The notes: a model not told the origin generated them from the sequence alone. 64,000 bases of DNA from Exiguobacterium undae DSM 14481 (GCF_000620805.1 NZ_KK211187.1:1149957-1213956); one strand, 5' to 3'. Positions 1-10,777 are shown, counted from the first letter of the stretch. Translations and numbers: made by a program.

Positions 1-956
<956 letters not shown>

Positions 957-959
957 CCC

Positions 960-1937
960 ATGGCACAAATGACGATGATCCAAGCGATCACTGACGCAAT
1001 GCGCGTCGAGATGAAACGCGACGAGCAAGTTCTCTTGTTCGGTGAAGACGTCGGTAAAAACGGTGGGGTATTCCGTGCGACAGAAGGTCTTCAAGATGAA
1101 TTAGGCGAAGACCGTGTCTTCGATACACCACTTGCCGAGTCTGGTATCGGTGGTCTTGCAGTCGGATTCAGCTTGACTGGTTTCCGTCCAATCATGGAAA
1201 TCCAATTCTTCGGATTCGTATTCGAAGTATTTGATTCTGTAGCGGCACAACTCGCACGTTTACGTTACCGTTCAGGCGGCACGTACAGTGCACCTGTCAC
1301 AATCCGTTCACCATTCGGTGGCGGTGTTAAAACACCTGAGCTTCATGCAGATAACTTGGAAGGATTAATGGCTCAGTCACCAGGACTTAAAGTCGTCATC
1401 CCTTCAACTCCGTATGATGCAAAAGGTCTTTTGATCGCATCAATCCGCGACAACGATCCAGTTGTGTTCCTTGAGCACATGAAACTGTACCGTTCATTCC
1501 GCGGTGAAGTGCCAGAGGGCGATTACACGATCGAACTCGGAAAAGCAGACATCAAACGTGAAGGTACTGACGTGACGATCGTAACGTACGGTGCAATGGT
1601 TCACGCATCACTTAAAGCAGCTGAAGAGCTCGAAAAAGAAAACATCAGCGTTGAAATCATCGACTTGATGACAATCAGCCCGATTGACATCGACACAATC
1701 GTTGCATCAGTTAAGAAAACGAACCGTGTTGTCGTCGTTCAAGAAGCTCAGAAACAAGCAGGTGTGGCTGCAATGGTCGCAACTGAAATTCAAGAGCGCG
1801 CGATTCTTGATCTTGAAGCACCGATTCTTCGTGTAGCGGCTCCTGATACAATCTTCCCATTCGCACAAGGTGAAGATTCATGGCTCCCGGACCACAAAGA
1901 TATCGTTGAAAAAGTGAAAACAGTTTACAATTTCTAA
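960..1937 (+). CDS. pdhB: Pyruvate dehydrogenase E1 component beta subunit
   Basis: E1-beta, 325 residues, the usual length. It pairs with E1-alpha to form the thiamine diphosphate-dependent decarboxylase of the Pdh complex. The family-typical [16 protein letters not shown] near the N-terminus, the pyrimidine-binding domain (about 1-180) and the transketolase C-terminal domain (about 200-320) are all visible. The start ATG lies 3 bases after pdhA stop, with the AAGGAG ribosome binding site inside the end of pdhA, so the two are translated together. An intergenic hairpin separates it from pdhC. Confidence 0.97.
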   Translation: MAQMTMIQAITDAMRVEMKRDEQVLLFGEDVGKNGGVFRATEGLQDELGEDRVFDTPLAESGIGGLAVGFSLTGFRPIMEIQFFGFVFEVFDSVAAQLARLRYRSGGTYSAPVTIRSPFGGGVKTPELHADNLEGLMAQSPGLKVVIPSTPYDAKGLLIASIRDNDPVVFLEHMKLYRSFRGEVPEGDYTIELGKADIKREGTDVTIVTYGAMVHASLKAAEELEKENISVEIIDLMTISPIDIDTIVASVKKTNRVVVVQEAQKQAGVAAMVATEIQERAILDLEAPILRVAAPDTIFPFAQGEDSWLPDHKDIVEKVKTVYNF

Positions 1938-1952
1938 GCGTGAACCGGAAAA

Positions 1953-1976
1953 AAGGAGAGAGGCAATTCTCTCCTT
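1953..1976 (+). other. Hairpin after pdhB without a strong U-tract
   Basis: AAGGAGAGA (1953-1961) pairs with TCTCTCCTT (1968-1976), leaving a 6-base loop. It is followed by GCTTCCGTTTT rather than a clean run of T, so it looks like a weak terminator or a 3' mRNA-stabilising or processing site that sets the pdhAB to pdhCD ratio. That role is inference; the stem is read directly. Confidence 0.5.
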
Positions 1977-1983
1977 GCTTCCG

Positions 1984-2027
1984 TTTTAAAGATAACAATC
2001 GACTTTTTTAAAGATAACAATCGACTT
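1984..2027 (+). repeat. Perfect 22-bp tandem duplication in the pdhB-pdhC gap
   Basis: The 22-base unit TTTTAAAGATAACAATCGAC followed by TT occurs twice head to tail (1984-2005 and 2006-2027), just upstream of the pdhC ribosome binding site AAAGGAGG. No gene is encoded here. It could be a recent slippage duplication, or a duplicated protein-binding or mRNA element. Confidence 0.85.
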
Positions 2028-2058
2028 TGAAGAGTGAAATAAAAGGAGGCTAATTCAA

Positions 2059-3363
2059 ATGGGTTTATTTGAATTCAAATTACCGGATATCGGTGAGGGT
2101 ATTCACGAAGGTGAAATCGTAAAGTGGTTCGTTAAAGCAGGCGACACGGTCAAAGAAGATGACATTCTTCTTGAAGTCCAAAACGATAAAGCAGTCGTTG
2201 AAATCCCGTCACCAGTTGATGGCACAGTTAAAGAAGTAACAGTAGACGAAGGTGTCGTAGCCGTCGTTGGCGACGTATTGATTACATTCGACGTTGAGGG
2301 TGAAGGTTCAGCTCCTTCTGAAGAAGAAGCTCCAGAACAACCTAAAGCAGCAGATAACGCAAAAGATGTCCAAGACACAGACAGCAAAGTCGAAGACAAA
2401 CCAACTGAAGTTCAAATCCATAAATCAGAACGTGTCATCGCGATGCCTTCAGTACGTAAGTATGCGCGTGAAAAAGGCGTAGACATCCGTGAAGTTCAAG
2501 GTTCTGGTGACAACGGTCGTGTTGTTAAAGAAGATATCGATGCATTCGCAAACGGTGGACAATCTTCTGCTTCAGCTACACCAGCAACAGAAGAAAAAGC
2601 ACCAGCGGCACAAGCTTCAGCACCTAAATCTGAAGTGAAGCCTTACGTTGCGGCTCAGCCTGAGCTTGAAACACGCGAGAAGATCAAAGGAATCCGTAAA
2701 GCGATTTCGAAAGCAATGGTCAACTCGAAACACACGGCTCCACACGTAACGTTGATGGACGAAGTCGATGTAACGAATCTTGTTGCTCTTCGCAAAAACT
2801 TCAAAGAAGTTGCAGCGGCACAAGGTACGAAATTGACATACCTTCCATTCGTCGTGAAAGCATTGACAGCAGCGGCTAAGAAATACCCTGCCATCAACGC
2901 ATCAATCGACGATGTCAACGAAGAAGTCGTTTACAAAAACTACTTCAACATCGGTATCGCAGCAGACACAGACAACGGTCTTGTTGTTCCTGTCGTCAAA
3001 GATGCAGACCGTAAATCAATCTTCGCATTAGCAGACAACATCAACGATCTTGCTGGTAAAGCACGCGAAGGTAAACTTTCTGGTGAGGAAATGAAAGGCG
3101 GATCGATCACGATTACAAACATCGGTTCTGCTGGCGGACAATGGTTCACACCGGTCATCAACCACCCAGAAGTTGCAATTCTCGGAATCGGCCGTATTGC
3201 TGAAAAAGCAGTCGTCAAAAACGGTGAAATCGTTGCGGCACCAGTACTCGCTCTTTCATTCAGCTTTGACCACCGTCTCATCGATGGTGCAACTGCACAA
3301 AACGCGCTTAACTTGGTTAAACGCTTGTTGAACGACCCACAACTTCTCATTATGGAGGGATAA
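2059..3363 (+). CDS. pdhC: Dihydrolipoamide acetyltransferase, E2 of pyruvate dehydrogenase
   Basis: E2 core of the Pdh complex, 434 residues, transferring acetyl groups from lipoamide to CoA. There is a single lipoyl domain (about 1-78) with the lipoylated lysine at K44 in [12 protein letters not shown] Glu/Ala/Pro-rich linker follows, then a peripheral-subunit-binding domain (about 128-165, [13 protein letters not shown]). The catalytic domain ends with FDHRLIDGA, whose active-site His is residue 405. The start ATG has AAAGGAGGC 8 bases upstream. A second flexible linker follows the binding domain. pdhD starts 3 bases downstream. Confidence 0.98.
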   Translation: MGLFEFKLPDIGEGIHEGEIVKWFVKAGDTVKEDDILLEVQNDKAVVEIPSPVDGTVKEVTVDEGVVAVVGDVLITFDVEGEGSAPSEEEAPEQPKAADNAKDVQDTDSKVEDKPTEVQIHKSERVIAMPSVRKYAREKGVDIREVQGSGDNGRVVKEDIDAFANGGQSSASATPATEEKAPAAQASAPKSEVKPYVAAQPELETREKIKGIRKAISKAMVNSKHTAPHVTLMDEVDVTNLVALRKNFKEVAAAQGTKLTYLPFVVKALTAAAKKYPAINASIDDVNEEVVYKNYFNIGIAADTDNGLVVPVVKDADRKSIFALADNINDLAGKAREGKLSGEEMKGGSITITNIGSAGGQWFTPVINHPEVAILGIGRIAEKAVVKNGEIVAAPVLALSFSFDHRLIDGATAQNALNLVKRLLNDPQLLIMEG

Positions 3364-3366
3364 GCA

Positions 3367-4779
3367 ATGGTAGTAGGTGAATTCGCACAAGAAACAGATT
3401 TACTCGTAATCGGGGCTGGCCCTGGTGGTTACGTCGCTGCAATCCGCGGTGCGCAACTCGGACTTAAAGTAACAATCGTCGAACGTGAAAACGTCGGTGG
3501 TGTTTGTTTGAACGTCGGATGTATCCCGTCAAAAGCCTTGATCACAGCTGGACATAACTTCCAACATGCAAAAGGTTCTGACTCAATGGGAATCACGTCT
3601 GAAAACGTTGCAGTCGATTTCTCAAAAGTTCAATCTTGGAAACAGTCTGTCGTCAACAAATTGACTGGCGGTGTTGGTGGCCTTCTTAAAGGTAACAACG
3701 TCGAGACAGTTGTTGGGGAAGCGTACTTCCAATCTGAAGATACAGTTCGTATCATCAACGAAGATTCTTCTACACCTTACAAATTCAAAAAATGTATCAT
3801 CGCAACAGGTTCGACTCCAATCGAACTTCCAGCATTCAAATGGTCAAAACGTGTCCTTTCTTCAACAGGCGCTTTGAACCTTCCTGAACTTCCGAAAAAA
3901 CTCATCGTCATCGGTGGAGGATACATCGGAATGGAGCTTGGAACAGCGTATGCAAACTTTGATACTGAAGTTGTCATCTTAGAAGGAACAAAAGATATCC
4001 TTTCTGGGTTCGAGCCGGCAATGACGCAAGTCGTCAAGAAAAAGCTCAAACAAAAAGGAAACATCACGATTCACAACGAAGCACTTGCACAAAGTGTTGA
4101 AGAGACAGAAGAAGGCGTGAAAGTTACGTTTGAAGTCAAAGGTGAAACACAAACTGTCGAAGCGGACTATGTCCTCGTCACAGTTGGTCGTCGCCCGAAC
4201 ACATCTGATCTCGGTCTTGAAATGGCAGAAGTCAAAGTCAGCGAACGCGGACTTGTTGAAATCGACGATCAATGCCGTACGTCGAACGAAAACATCTACG
4301 CAATCGGTGACATCGTTCCTGGACCACCACTTGCACACAAAGCTTCATTCGAAGCGAAAATTGCTGCTGAAGCGGCTGCTGGACACCCGGCATACCTCGA
4401 CTACAGTGCGATTCCTGCGGTTGTCTTCACAGACCCAGAACTCGCAACAGTCGGTTATACAGAAGCGCAAGCAAAAGAAGAAGGTCTTGATTACCTCGCT
4501 TCTAAATTCCCTTACGCTGCAAACGGACGTGCTCTTGCACTCAACGAGCCGGACGGCTTCTTGAAAATGATCACACGTAAATCAGACGGTCTCTTGATCG
4601 GTGCTCAAATCGCTGGTACAGGCGCATCTGACATGATCGCAGAGATGGGACTCGCAATCGAGTCTGGCATGACTGCTGAAGATATCGCACTCACAATCCA
4701 TGCACACCCTTCACTTGGTGAAATCGCAATGGAAACAGCTGAAGTAGCAATCGGAAGCCCGATCCACATCATCAAATAA
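3367..4779 (+). CDS. pdhD: Dihydrolipoamide dehydrogenase, E3
   Basis: E3 flavoprotein, 470 residues, which reoxidises dihydrolipoamide with NAD+ and may be shared with other 2-oxoacid dehydrogenases. The FAD fold starts with [14 protein letters not shown]. The redox disulfide is in [13 protein letters not shown], the NAD site contains [12 protein letters not shown], and the catalytic His is in HAHPSLGE close to the C-terminus. The start ATG follows pdhC by 3 bases, with GGAGGG in the pdhC end as ribosome binding site. A strong terminator follows, ending the operon. Confidence 0.98.
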   Translation: MVVGEFAQETDLLVIGAGPGGYVAAIRGAQLGLKVTIVERENVGGVCLNVGCIPSKALITAGHNFQHAKGSDSMGITSENVAVDFSKVQSWKQSVVNKLTGGVGGLLKGNNVETVVGEAYFQSEDTVRIINEDSSTPYKFKKCIIATGSTPIELPAFKWSKRVLSSTGALNLPELPKKLIVIGGGYIGMELGTAYANFDTEVVILEGTKDILSGFEPAMTQVVKKKLKQKGNITIHNEALAQSVEETEEGVKVTFEVKGETQTVEADYVLVTVGRRPNTSDLGLEMAEVKVSERGLVEIDDQCRTSNENIYAIGDIVPGPPLAHKASFEAKIAAEAAAGHPAYLDYSAIPAVVFTDPELATVGYTEAQAKEEGLDYLASKFPYAANGRALALNEPDGFLKMITRKSDGLLIGAQIAGTGASDMIAEMGLAIESGMTAEDIALTIHAHPSLGEIAMETAEVAIGSPIHIIK

Positions 4780-4787
4780 GTAATGAA

Positions 4788-4829
4788 GACCTTGAAACGG
4801 GGAGCCGACCGTTTCAAGGTCTTTTTTTT
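4788..4829 (+). terminator. Rho-independent terminator of the pdh operon
   Basis: Perfect 13-bp stem GACCTTGAAACGG (4788-4800) with CCGTTTCAAGGTC (4809-4821), 8-base loop, then eight T. Confidence 0.95.
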
Positions 4830-4887
4830 GTTCGTTTAACTCTGCTTAAAAATAGGAAAAGAATAAAAAAAGAGAGGGTGAGTTGCA

Positions 4888-5196
4888 GTGGAACCTCAAT
4901 TGTCTCCGATCGAAGAACTGTATCATGTCTCAGAAGTGGATAAGGTCCGATTCATTGGTGTCACAACTGATCATGCCCGGTATGATTTTGGTGTGATCTT
5001 TACAGGTCAATTTTTCGGGAAGATGTTGGTCGTCAGCCTCAGCAGCGGACGCGCGGCTTTGTTGGATCATGAAGATGTCCTCGACGCAGATGTCCTGCAC
5101 CGGATACTTGATGTGGATCCGATTGATGCTGGGGCGGTCGGAGACTTTTTAGGAACCCTGTTACCTTACGTCCCCCGTTATGAACAGGCGGACTAA
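4888..5196 (+). CDS. Small conserved cytosolic protein, probably DUF3055 (SAV0927-like)
   Basis: A 102-residue acidic protein with no membrane segment. The stretch VRFIGVTTDHARYDFGVIFT and the following FFGKMLVVSLSSGRAALLD resemble the DUF3055 family of Bacillales as I remember it; I cannot confirm this by search. The function is unknown. The GTG start is preceded by GAGAGGGTGAG. It stands alone between the pdh terminator and a bidirectional terminator shared with speA, in the position where B. subtilis has a different small gene (slp). Confidence 0.75.
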   Translation: MEPQLSPIEELYHVSEVDKVRFIGVTTDHARYDFGVIFTGQFFGKMLVVSLSSGRAALLDHEDVLDADVLHRILDVDPIDAGAVGDFLGTLLPYVPRYEQAD

Positions 5197-5236
5197 AAAA
5201 ATCCTGCAGGTGCTTTACGCACCTGCAGGATTTTTG
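5195..5236. terminator. Bidirectional terminator between the DUF3055-like gene and speA
   Basis: 13-bp perfect stem ATCCTGCAGGTGC (5201-5213) with GCACCTGCAGGAT (5219-5231), loop TTTAC, a run of A before and of T after, so it works on both strands for the two convergent genes. Confidence 0.95.
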
Positions 5237-5248
5237 GAATAAAACCCG

Positions 5249-6736
5249 TTACCGGATGGCATTGGATTGTTGAATGACTTTGATGGTTTCGAGTGTGTGA
5301 TCTTCGAGACCTTGAACCGGCAGACCGGCTTCGATGTTTTCTTTGATGTACGCCAAGTTGTCGGTCGTAATCATTTCCCCCGGAATGAAGATCGGGATAC
5401 CAGGCGGATAGACCATCATGAATTCTGCCGAAATACGGCCGACCGCATCTGCGAGCGGAATAGTCTCCGTCTCTTCGTAGAAGGCGTCCCGCGGACTGAG
5501 TGCAAGCGCAGGGATATCGGGTAAGACGATCGAGTGGGAAGCGGTTTTTGAACCCGTATCCCGGTGTCGTTCAACCAGTTCAGCCATTCCTTTGAGCAAG
5601 GCGTCAATCGTCTCTTCTGAATCACCGGACGTGATGATCAACAAAATGTTGTTTAAGTCAGAAAGCTCGACTTCAATCCGATGTTCTTCGCGTAAAAATT
5701 CTTCGACGAGATGACCGGAAATCCCGAGTCCTTTGACAGAAATCAAAACTTTTGTCGGATCGAAGGCAAAGGTTGCACTCGAGTGCAGATCGGCTTCTCC
5801 GAAGACAGCGAGATAAGGAAGCTTGGCGAGCCCCATCCGCATCCGCGTCGCGAGTTCGAGTGCGCGACGGTTCATCGCCTCACCATTGATGGCAAGGTGA
5901 CGACGGGCACAGTCGAGTGACGCAAGCAACAAATAAGAGGTTGAAGTCGTCGTCAGCATCGAGAGGACGGCTTGTACCTTATCAGGTGACACAAGACCAC
6001 GACGGACGTTTAAGACAGAACTCCCTGTCAAAGAGCCACCAAGTTTATGCACGCTCGTCGCAGCAAGGTCAGCGCCTGCCTGCATTGCGGATAATGGCAT
6101 ATCATCGTGAAACGCGATATGGACGCCGTGTGCTTCATCGACAAGGACGGGAATCCCTTTACTATGTGCCAGCGTAACGATGCTCTCCAGGTCGCCAGCA
6201 ACGCCGAAATACGTCGGATTGATCACGAGGACGGCTTTTGTATCCGGGTGCAGGCTGAGTGCACGTTCGACGGCACTTGGCGTAATCCCGTGTGCGATGC
6301 CGAACATTTCATCAAATTCAGGATGAATGAAAATCGGATGCGCTCCAGAAAGAACGATAGCCGACATCACCGATTTATGGACATTTCGCGGAACAAGAAT
6401 TTTATCGTCCGGACCGACGACACTCATGATCATTGCCATGATGGCGGTTGAAGTTCCCTGAACCGAGAAAAATGTTTCGTCAGCATGGAAGGCTTGCGCC
6501 GCAAGTCGGTGGGCATCTTTGATAATGCCTTTTGGATGATGAAGATCATCAAGCGGAGCGATATTGATTAAATCAATATCGAGCGCATTTTGACCGATAA
6601 ATGATCGAAAAGCAGGATCCATCCCTTGGCCATTTTTATGACCGGGAATATGAAATTGAATTGGTTGACGTTTCGCATGCGCCAGCAGCGCATCGAATAA
6701 AGGTGTATCGAGCTGTGTTAAGCTTTTTGTTTGCAC
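5249..6736 (-). CDS. speA: Orn/Lys/Arg decarboxylase family protein, probable arginine decarboxylase SpeA
   Basis: PLP-dependent basic amino acid decarboxylase, 495 residues. By synteny (between pdhD and yktA in B. subtilis) it is the biosynthetic arginine decarboxylase that makes agmatine for polyamines; lysine specificity cannot be excluded. The N-terminal QFHIPGHKNGQGMDP and the PLP-binding lysine in SVHKLGGSLTGSS (near residue 230) are visible. I choose the GTG at 6736, because AAGGGGGG lies 7 bases upstream and family similarity begins just after it. The upstream ATG at 6775 would overlap the promoter. It is transcribed alone, against pdh. Confidence 0.93.
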   Translation of the reverse strand: MQTKSLTQLDTPLFDALLAHAKRQPIQFHIPGHKNGQGMDPAFRSFIGQNALDIDLINIAPLDDLHHPKGIIKDAHRLAAQAFHADETFFSVQGTSTAIMAMIMSVVGPDDKILVPRNVHKSVMSAIVLSGAHPIFIHPEFDEMFGIAHGITPSAVERALSLHPDTKAVLVINPTYFGVAGDLESIVTLAHSKGIPVLVDEAHGVHIAFHDDMPLSAMQAGADLAATSVHKLGGSLTGSSVLNVRRGLVSPDKVQAVLSMLTTTSTSYLLLASLDCARRHLAINGEAMNRRALELATRMRMGLAKLPYLAVFGEADLHSSATFAFDPTKVLISVKGLGISGHLVEEFLREEHRIEVELSDLNNILLIITSGDSEETIDALLKGMAELVERHRDTGSKTASHSIVLPDIPALALSPRDAFYEETETIPLADAVGRISAEFMMVYPPGIPIFIPGEMITTDNLAYIKENIEAGLPVQGLEDHTLETIKVIQQSNAIR

Positions 6737-6783
6737 CAGATTTCCCCCCTTAAAACCGAATAAAAAAACAATCAAACAAGCTA

Positions 6784-6811
6784 ACTATAACAAGTTTTCA
6801 TGAGGTTGCAA
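6784..6811 (-). promoter_or_regulatory. Sigma-A promoter of speA
   Basis: On the minus strand TTGCAA (6806-6811), a 16-base spacer, then TATAGT (6784-6789) with the extended TG one base before it. The transcript would start near 6777, about 40 bases before the GTG start. Confidence 0.7.
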
Positions 6812-6868
6812 CTGTTTTATACGCGATTTCGTTGTAAAATAGAAAGCGTCAAGAAAGGAAGTGTCACA

Positions 6869-7141
6869 ATGGCAGTCAATTATCCGATTAATCCGGACTG
6901 GTCTACGGACGAAATCGTTACCGTCATCCATTTTTTTAACGTCGTCGAAGAAGCCTATGAAAAAGGAGTTGATCGTAGTGCCTTCTTAAATGCTTACCAA
7001 GCGTTTAAGGCAATCGTCAACTCAAAATCAGAAGAAAAACAATTGGATCAATTTTATTTTGAAGAGACCGGATGTTCTAGTTACCGCGCCGTCCAACAAG
7101 CAAGAAAACAAGAACAACCACTCTTGCGATTGAAGAAATAA
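6869..7141 (+). CDS. yktA: UPF0223 family protein YktA
   Basis: A 90-residue cytosolic protein resembling the UPF0223 (YktA) family: NYPINPDWSTDEIVTVI at the N-terminus is characteristic. No biochemical role is established that I know of. I start at ATG 6869, with AAAGGAAG 8 bases before it; an ORF extension to 6800 lies in the speA promoter region and has no ribosome binding site. It is divergent from speA, as in B. subtilis, and followed by a terminator. Confidence 0.85.
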   Translation: MAVNYPINPDWSTDEIVTVIHFFNVVEEAYEKGVDRSAFLNAYQAFKAIVNSKSEEKQLDQFYFEETGCSSYRAVQQARKQEQPLLRLKK

Positions 7142-7189
7142 GACAGGTCTATCCACAAAAGCGTCTAACATGCGAACATGTCCTAGTGT

Positions 7190-7238
7190 AAGCGGCTTTC
7201 ACTCCTTCATATAGAAGGGGGAAAGCCGTTTGTTTGTT
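7190..7238 (+). terminator. Terminator after yktA
   Basis: AAGCGGCTTTC (7190-7200) pairs with GAAAGCCGTTT (7221-7231) with one G-T pair, plus an inner CCTTC/GAAGG stem, followed by a T-rich stretch GTTTGTTTG. Confidence 0.8.
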
Positions 7239-7312
7239 TAGAAAAAACAAAAACTGGTTATATACTACATACAAGACGATATCGTGTAACTGTAATTTTT
7301 AAAAATAGATAC

Positions 7313-7341
7313 TTTACATCTAAGTTGATTCGTACTATTAT
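7313..7341 (+). promoter_or_regulatory. Sigma-A promoter upstream of the YkzI-like gene
   Basis: TTTACA (7313-7318), 17-base spacer, TATTAT (7336-7341). The start site would be near 7348, giving a leader of about 70 bases to the GTG at 7419. A second TATACT at 7261 with a weaker -35 could also act. Confidence 0.55.
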
Positions 7342-7418
7342 GGATTCAATCCACTAATTAGTCGCAATTGTCTGATAACTAAGTAAATTTGTTTATCCCG
7401 CGAAGGAGTGTGGTTACT

Positions 7419-7607
7419 GTGAAACAAGTGATAGAAGCATACAAAAGAAAAGATGCAGAAAAACGCATTCCTGTATTGCGCCTCGAAATCGATTATGAAC
7501 TTGCAACGTTGCATGATGCGATCGTAGCAAGTGATACGGAAGCGGTAGGTGCGAGTAAGGAACGCCTTGAAAAATACCGTCAAGAGATGGTACGCCTCGA
7601 AGCGTAA
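7419..7607 (+). CDS. Small coiled, charged protein, YkzI-like
   Basis: A 62-residue, mostly helical, Glu/Lys/Arg-rich protein with no Cys and no membrane segment. It sits just before yktC, where B. subtilis has the short ykzI gene of similar size; family membership is inferred from position and length. The start is GTG 7419, 10 bases after AAGGAG; the longer ORF from TTG 7389 would place this ribosome binding site inside the gene. The function is unknown. A terminator follows, so it is probably monocistronic. Confidence 0.65.
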   Translation: MKQVIEAYKRKDAEKRIPVLRLEIDYELATLHDAIVASDTEAVGASKERLEKYRQEMVRLEA

Positions 7608-7660
7608 GACATGCGTTCCATTTAACAATAAAATAACTCAAAATAAAATAATGCCAGAAT

Positions 7661-7695
7661 CAACCAGCGAATCTTTTCGTTGGTTGTTTTTTTTT
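7661..7695 (+). terminator. Terminator after the YkzI-like gene
   Basis: CAACCAGCGAA (7661-7671) with TTCGTTGGTTG (7676-7686), one G-T pair, followed by a run of nine T. Confidence 0.9.
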
Positions 7696-7746
7696 GTTAC
7701 TATTATAAAGTAGTATGATGTTCGACAGACTGAAGGGGTGAGACAG

Positions 7747-8526
7747 ATGCAGGGGCTGGAGTTGCATGCGATTGATCTGATGAAACGGGCAGGAAAGTAC
7801 ATCCGTCAAAAAATGGATCAGGCGTATCATATAGAAGAAAAAACGAACAAAAGTGATCTCGTCACCGAAATTGATCAACATGTAGAAGACTTGTTGATCA
7901 AGGGCATCTTGGAGAAATATCCGGACCATCTGATTTATGGAGAAGAGGGACGAATTGAGCGACCGGATACATTGGACGGCACCATCTGGTTTGTCGACCC
8001 GATTGATGGGACGATGAATTTCATTCGTCAGAAACGATTGTTCGCGGTGTCTATTGCCATCATGATTGATGGCGAATTACGTTACGGTTTTGTATATGAC
8101 GTAATGGCAGATGAAATGTTCCATGCCATCAAAGGACAAGGGGCGTATGAGAATGGGATTCGTCTGGATCCAATCGAAGATCGTCCGGTCAAAGAAGCCA
8201 TCATCTGCATGAATGCGACGTGGGTGACGGCGAATCGCCGGATTGATCCGAACCTGCTCGCTCCACTCGTCCGTGATGCGGTCGGAACACGTGCGGTCGG
8301 AGCAGCATCCCTTGAACTTGCTTGGGTCGCCGCCGGTCGCGTAGACGGTTACATCACGATGCGCAACATGCCTTGGGATTATGCGGCGGGGCAACTGTTG
8401 ATTGAAGAGTTGGGTGGACGTGTCGGCACGATTGAAGGAGCGGACATGAGCTTTTTGGAACAGACGAGTGTTCTTGCCGGGAGTCAACGGTTTGTTTCAG
8501 ACGTATTGACGTATGTGCAAAAATAA
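7747..8526 (+). CDS. yktC: Inositol monophosphatase family protein YktC
   Basis: Mg2+-dependent sugar-phosphate phosphatase of the IMPase/SuhB family, 259 residues. The metal-binding set is present: EEG (near residue 65), then DPIDGTMNFI (near 83), and the C-terminal WDYAAGQLLIEELGG. The natural substrate may be inositol-1-phosphate, NADP or another phosphate ester; sequence alone does not tell. ATG 7747 is chosen over GTG 7738, because AAGGGGTG then sits 6 bases upstream instead of touching the start. Synteny with B. subtilis yktC is good. Confidence 0.92.
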   Translation: MQGLELHAIDLMKRAGKYIRQKMDQAYHIEEKTNKSDLVTEIDQHVEDLLIKGILEKYPDHLIYGEEGRIERPDTLDGTIWFVDPIDGTMNFIRQKRLFAVSIAIMIDGELRYGFVYDVMADEMFHAIKGQGAYENGIRLDPIEDRPVKEAIICMNATWVTANRRIDPNLLAPLVRDAVGTRAVGAASLELAWVAAGRVDGYITMRNMPWDYAAGQLLIEELGGRVGTIEGADMSFLEQTSVLAGSQRFVSDVLTYVQK

Positions 8527-8546
8527 AACGCCCTGTCTGGGCGTTT
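8526..8546. terminator. Hairpin between convergent yktC and ylaF
   Basis: AAACGCCC (8526-8533), loop TGTCT, GGGCGTTT (8539-8546). On the minus strand it runs into TTTTATTTTT, so it is best as the ylaF terminator; the plus-strand T-run is short. Confidence 0.8.
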
Positions 8547-8715
8547 AAGCTCGCTTGCGCAGCCGGGCTTTAAGAACAAAGCCGACAGCCATCGAGACAA
8601 TCATCAGTAAGATGGAGACAAACATCATCACGATGTTTTGCTCTGCGATAAAAATACCGATCGAAGCCATCGACCCAACTGCCAAGATGGCTAATAATAG
8701 AAAAATAATTCGCAT
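8545..8715 (-). CDS. ylaF: YlaF family small membrane protein (DUF5325-like)
   Basis: A 56-residue protein made of two hydrophobic helices (about 3-20 and 25-47) and a basic tail KARLRKRA. It lies immediately upstream of and divergent from typA, the place of ylaF in Bacillus. The start ATG 8715 has GAGGGGG 9 bases before it; a longer ORF to 8829 has no ribosome binding site and crosses the typA promoter. The function is unknown; it is an inner-membrane protein by composition. Confidence 0.75.
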   Translation of the reverse strand: MRIIFLLLAILAVGSMASIGIFIAEQNIVMMFVSILLMIVSMAVGFVLKARLRKRA

Positions 8716-8811
8716 CTGTAGTTTCCCCCTCACGATACATGAACTCGTCTCTAGTTTAGCGTGAATCGGGGACAATGAAAAGGCTTTCGCCATCATCTTC
8801 AATCGAAGTGA

Positions 8812-8842
8812 TTGCCAACTACCAGTCAACCTGTGCTATACT
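8812..8842 (+). promoter_or_regulatory. Extended -10 promoter of typA
   Basis: TTGCCA (8812-8817), a long 19-base spacer, and TATACT (8837-8842) preceded by TGC, an extended -10 that tolerates the poor spacing. The leader to ATG 8903 would be about 55 bases. Confidence 0.6.
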
Positions 8843-8902
8843 CTTAAAGTTGACCGAAAGTATTTATGGATTATTTAAATGAACAGAAAGAGGTACACAC
8901 CT

Positions 8903-10750
8903 ATGACAACAGTAGTAAGAAATGATTTACGCAACGTCGCGATCATCGCCCACGTTGACCATGGTAAAACGACACTCGTCGATGAGCTTTTAAAACAATC
9001 TGGAACATTCCGTGCGAATGAACTAGTTGAAGAACGCGCAATGGACTCAAATGATATCGAGCGTGAGCGCGGAATCACGATCCTTGCGAAAAACACAGCA
9101 ATCGATTACAAAAATACACGCATCAACATCGTTGATACACCAGGTCACGCCGATTTCGGTGGTGAGGTTGAACGTATCATGCGTATGGTTGACGGCGTTA
9201 TCCTCGTTGTTGACGCACGTGAAGGCTGTATGCCACAAACACGTTTCGTATTGAAAAAAGCACTTGAGCAAGGTCTCCAGCCAATCGTCGTCGTCAATAA
9301 AATTGACAAGCCGATGGTTCGTCCGCTCGAAGTTGTTGACGAAGTCGTCGACCTCTTGATTGACCTTGGAGCAGATGAAGATCAGCTCGAATTCCCAGTC
9401 GTTTATGCATCGGCAGTCAACGGCTCAAGTTCATTTGACCCTGAACTTGAAAATCAAGAAGATACAATTACAAACGTTCTTGACTTGATTCTTGAACACA
9501 CACCGGCTCCTGTTGATAACAGCATGGATCCATTACAATTCCAAGTTACGATGCTTGATTACGATAACTACCTTGGTCGTATCGGAGTAGGACGCGTCTT
9601 CCGTGGAGAAATCAAAGTTGGAGACAGCGTGTCGCTTTCTAAACTTGATGGATCAATCAAAAACTTCCGTGTAACGAAATTATTCGGTTACTTCGGTCTG
9701 AAGCGCGTCGAAATCGAAGCAGCGAAAGCTGGAGATTTGATCGCAATCGCAGGAATGGAAGACATCAACGTTGGGGAAACGGTTTGCCCGACTTCACACG
9801 TCGATCCACTCCCATTACTTCGTATCGATGAGCCGACTCTTCAAATGACGTTCATCGTCAACAACTCGCCATTCGCTGGTCGTGAAGGTGACCTCGTCAC
9901 TTCGCGTAAAATCGAAGAGCGTCTTGAAAAAGAGCTTGAAACAGACGTTTCACTCCGCATCGAAAACACAGATTCGCCGGACCGCTGGATCGTATCTGGC
10001 CGTGGTGAGCTTCACCTCGGTATCTTGATCGAAAACATGCGTCGTGAAGGATACGAAATTCAAGTATCTAAACCGCAGGTAATCATCAAGGTTGAAGACG
10101 GCGTAAAAGTTGAGCCGTTTGAGCGCGTTGTCATTGATACACCGGAAGAATACACTGGTGGCGTCATGGAATCGATTGGTCTCCGTAAAGGTGAACTGAC
10201 GAACATGCAAACAATGGATAACGGACAAACAAAAATGGAGTTCATCGTTCCTTCACGTGGATTGATCGGATACCGGAATGAATTCTTATCTGCAACACGC
10301 GGATACGGAATCATGAACCACACATTCGAAGAATACCGTCCGTTCATCAATGCAGACATCGGTGGACGCCGCAGTGGTGTTATGGTTTCAATCGAAACTG
10401 GTAAAGCAACTGCTTACGCTATCTCTGCACTCGAAGACCGCGGAACGATCTTCATCGAGCCAGGCCTTGAAGTATACGAAGGAATGATCATCGGGGAATG
10501 TAACCGTGACGTCGATCTCGCTGTTAACGTCGTTAAAGCGAAACAATTAACGAACATGCGTGCATCTGCGAAGGATACGACAAACGTTCTTAAACGTCCA
10601 CGTGTCTTCTCGCTTGAAGAATCGTTGACATTCTTGAATGAAGATGAGTACTGTGAAATCACACCAGAATCAGTTCGTCTTCGTAAACAAGTATTGAACA
10701 AAAACGAACGTGAAAAACAAGACAAGCGTCGTCGTCTTGGTAAAGACTAA
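8903..10750 (+). CDS. typA: Ribosome-associated translational GTPase TypA/BipA
   Basis: EF-G-like GTPase, 615 residues, that binds 70S ribosomes and is needed for growth in cold or stress in other bacteria. G1 is AHVDHGKTT (residues 16-24), then DTPGHADF (G3) and NKID (G4), then the beta-barrel domain II, EF-G-like domains and the BipA-specific C-terminal domain ending in a basic tail KRRRLGKD. The ATG at 8903 is preceded by AGAAAGAGG; the in-frame ATG at 8879 lacks a ribosome binding site. It equals ylaG of B. subtilis. ylaH follows 27 bases downstream. Confidence 0.97.
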   Translation: MTTVVRNDLRNVAIIAHVDHGKTTLVDELLKQSGTFRANELVEERAMDSNDIERERGITILAKNTAIDYKNTRINIVDTPGHADFGGEVERIMRMVDGVILVVDAREGCMPQTRFVLKKALEQGLQPIVVVNKIDKPMVRPLEVVDEVVDLLIDLGADEDQLEFPVVYASAVNGSSSFDPELENQEDTITNVLDLILEHTPAPVDNSMDPLQFQVTMLDYDNYLGRIGVGRVFRGEIKVGDSVSLSKLDGSIKNFRVTKLFGYFGLKRVEIEAAKAGDLIAIAGMEDINVGETVCPTSHVDPLPLLRIDEPTLQMTFIVNNSPFAGREGDLVTSRKIEERLEKELETDVSLRIENTDSPDRWIVSGRGELHLGILIENMRREGYEIQVSKPQVIIKVEDGVKVEPFERVVIDTPEEYTGGVMESIGLRKGELTNMQTMDNGQTKMEFIVPSRGLIGYRNEFLSATRGYGIMNHTFEEYRPFINADIGGRRSGVMVSIETGKATAYAISALEDRGTIFIEPGLEVYEGMIIGECNRDVDLAVNVVKAKQLTNMRASAKDTTNVLKRPRVFSLEESLTFLNEDEYCEITPESVRLRKQVLNKNEREKQDKRRRLGKD

Positions 10751-10777
10751 GCTCTTAACACGTAAGGGGGACTGGCA

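Noticed and set aside
3979-4338. 119-residue minus-strand ORF inside pdhD
   Set aside because: It is a shadow of pdhD with no ribosome binding site and unlikely composition (Cys/Phe-rich); many similar antisense ORFs occur over GC-structured genes here.
6806-6840. Promoter for yktA using TTGCAA and TAAAAT
   Set aside because: The spacer would be 23 bases; the TTGCAA fits better as the -35 of the divergent speA promoter.
7168-7185. LexA/SOS box near GCGAACATGTCC after yktA
   Set aside because: Only one half resembles the CGAAC-N4-GTTCG consensus, and it lies just before the yktA terminator rather than at a promoter.
10650-10665. TGTGAAATCACA inside typA as a CRP/FNR site
   Set aside because: Half-sites are separated by only 2 bases instead of 6 and it lies deep in a coding region.
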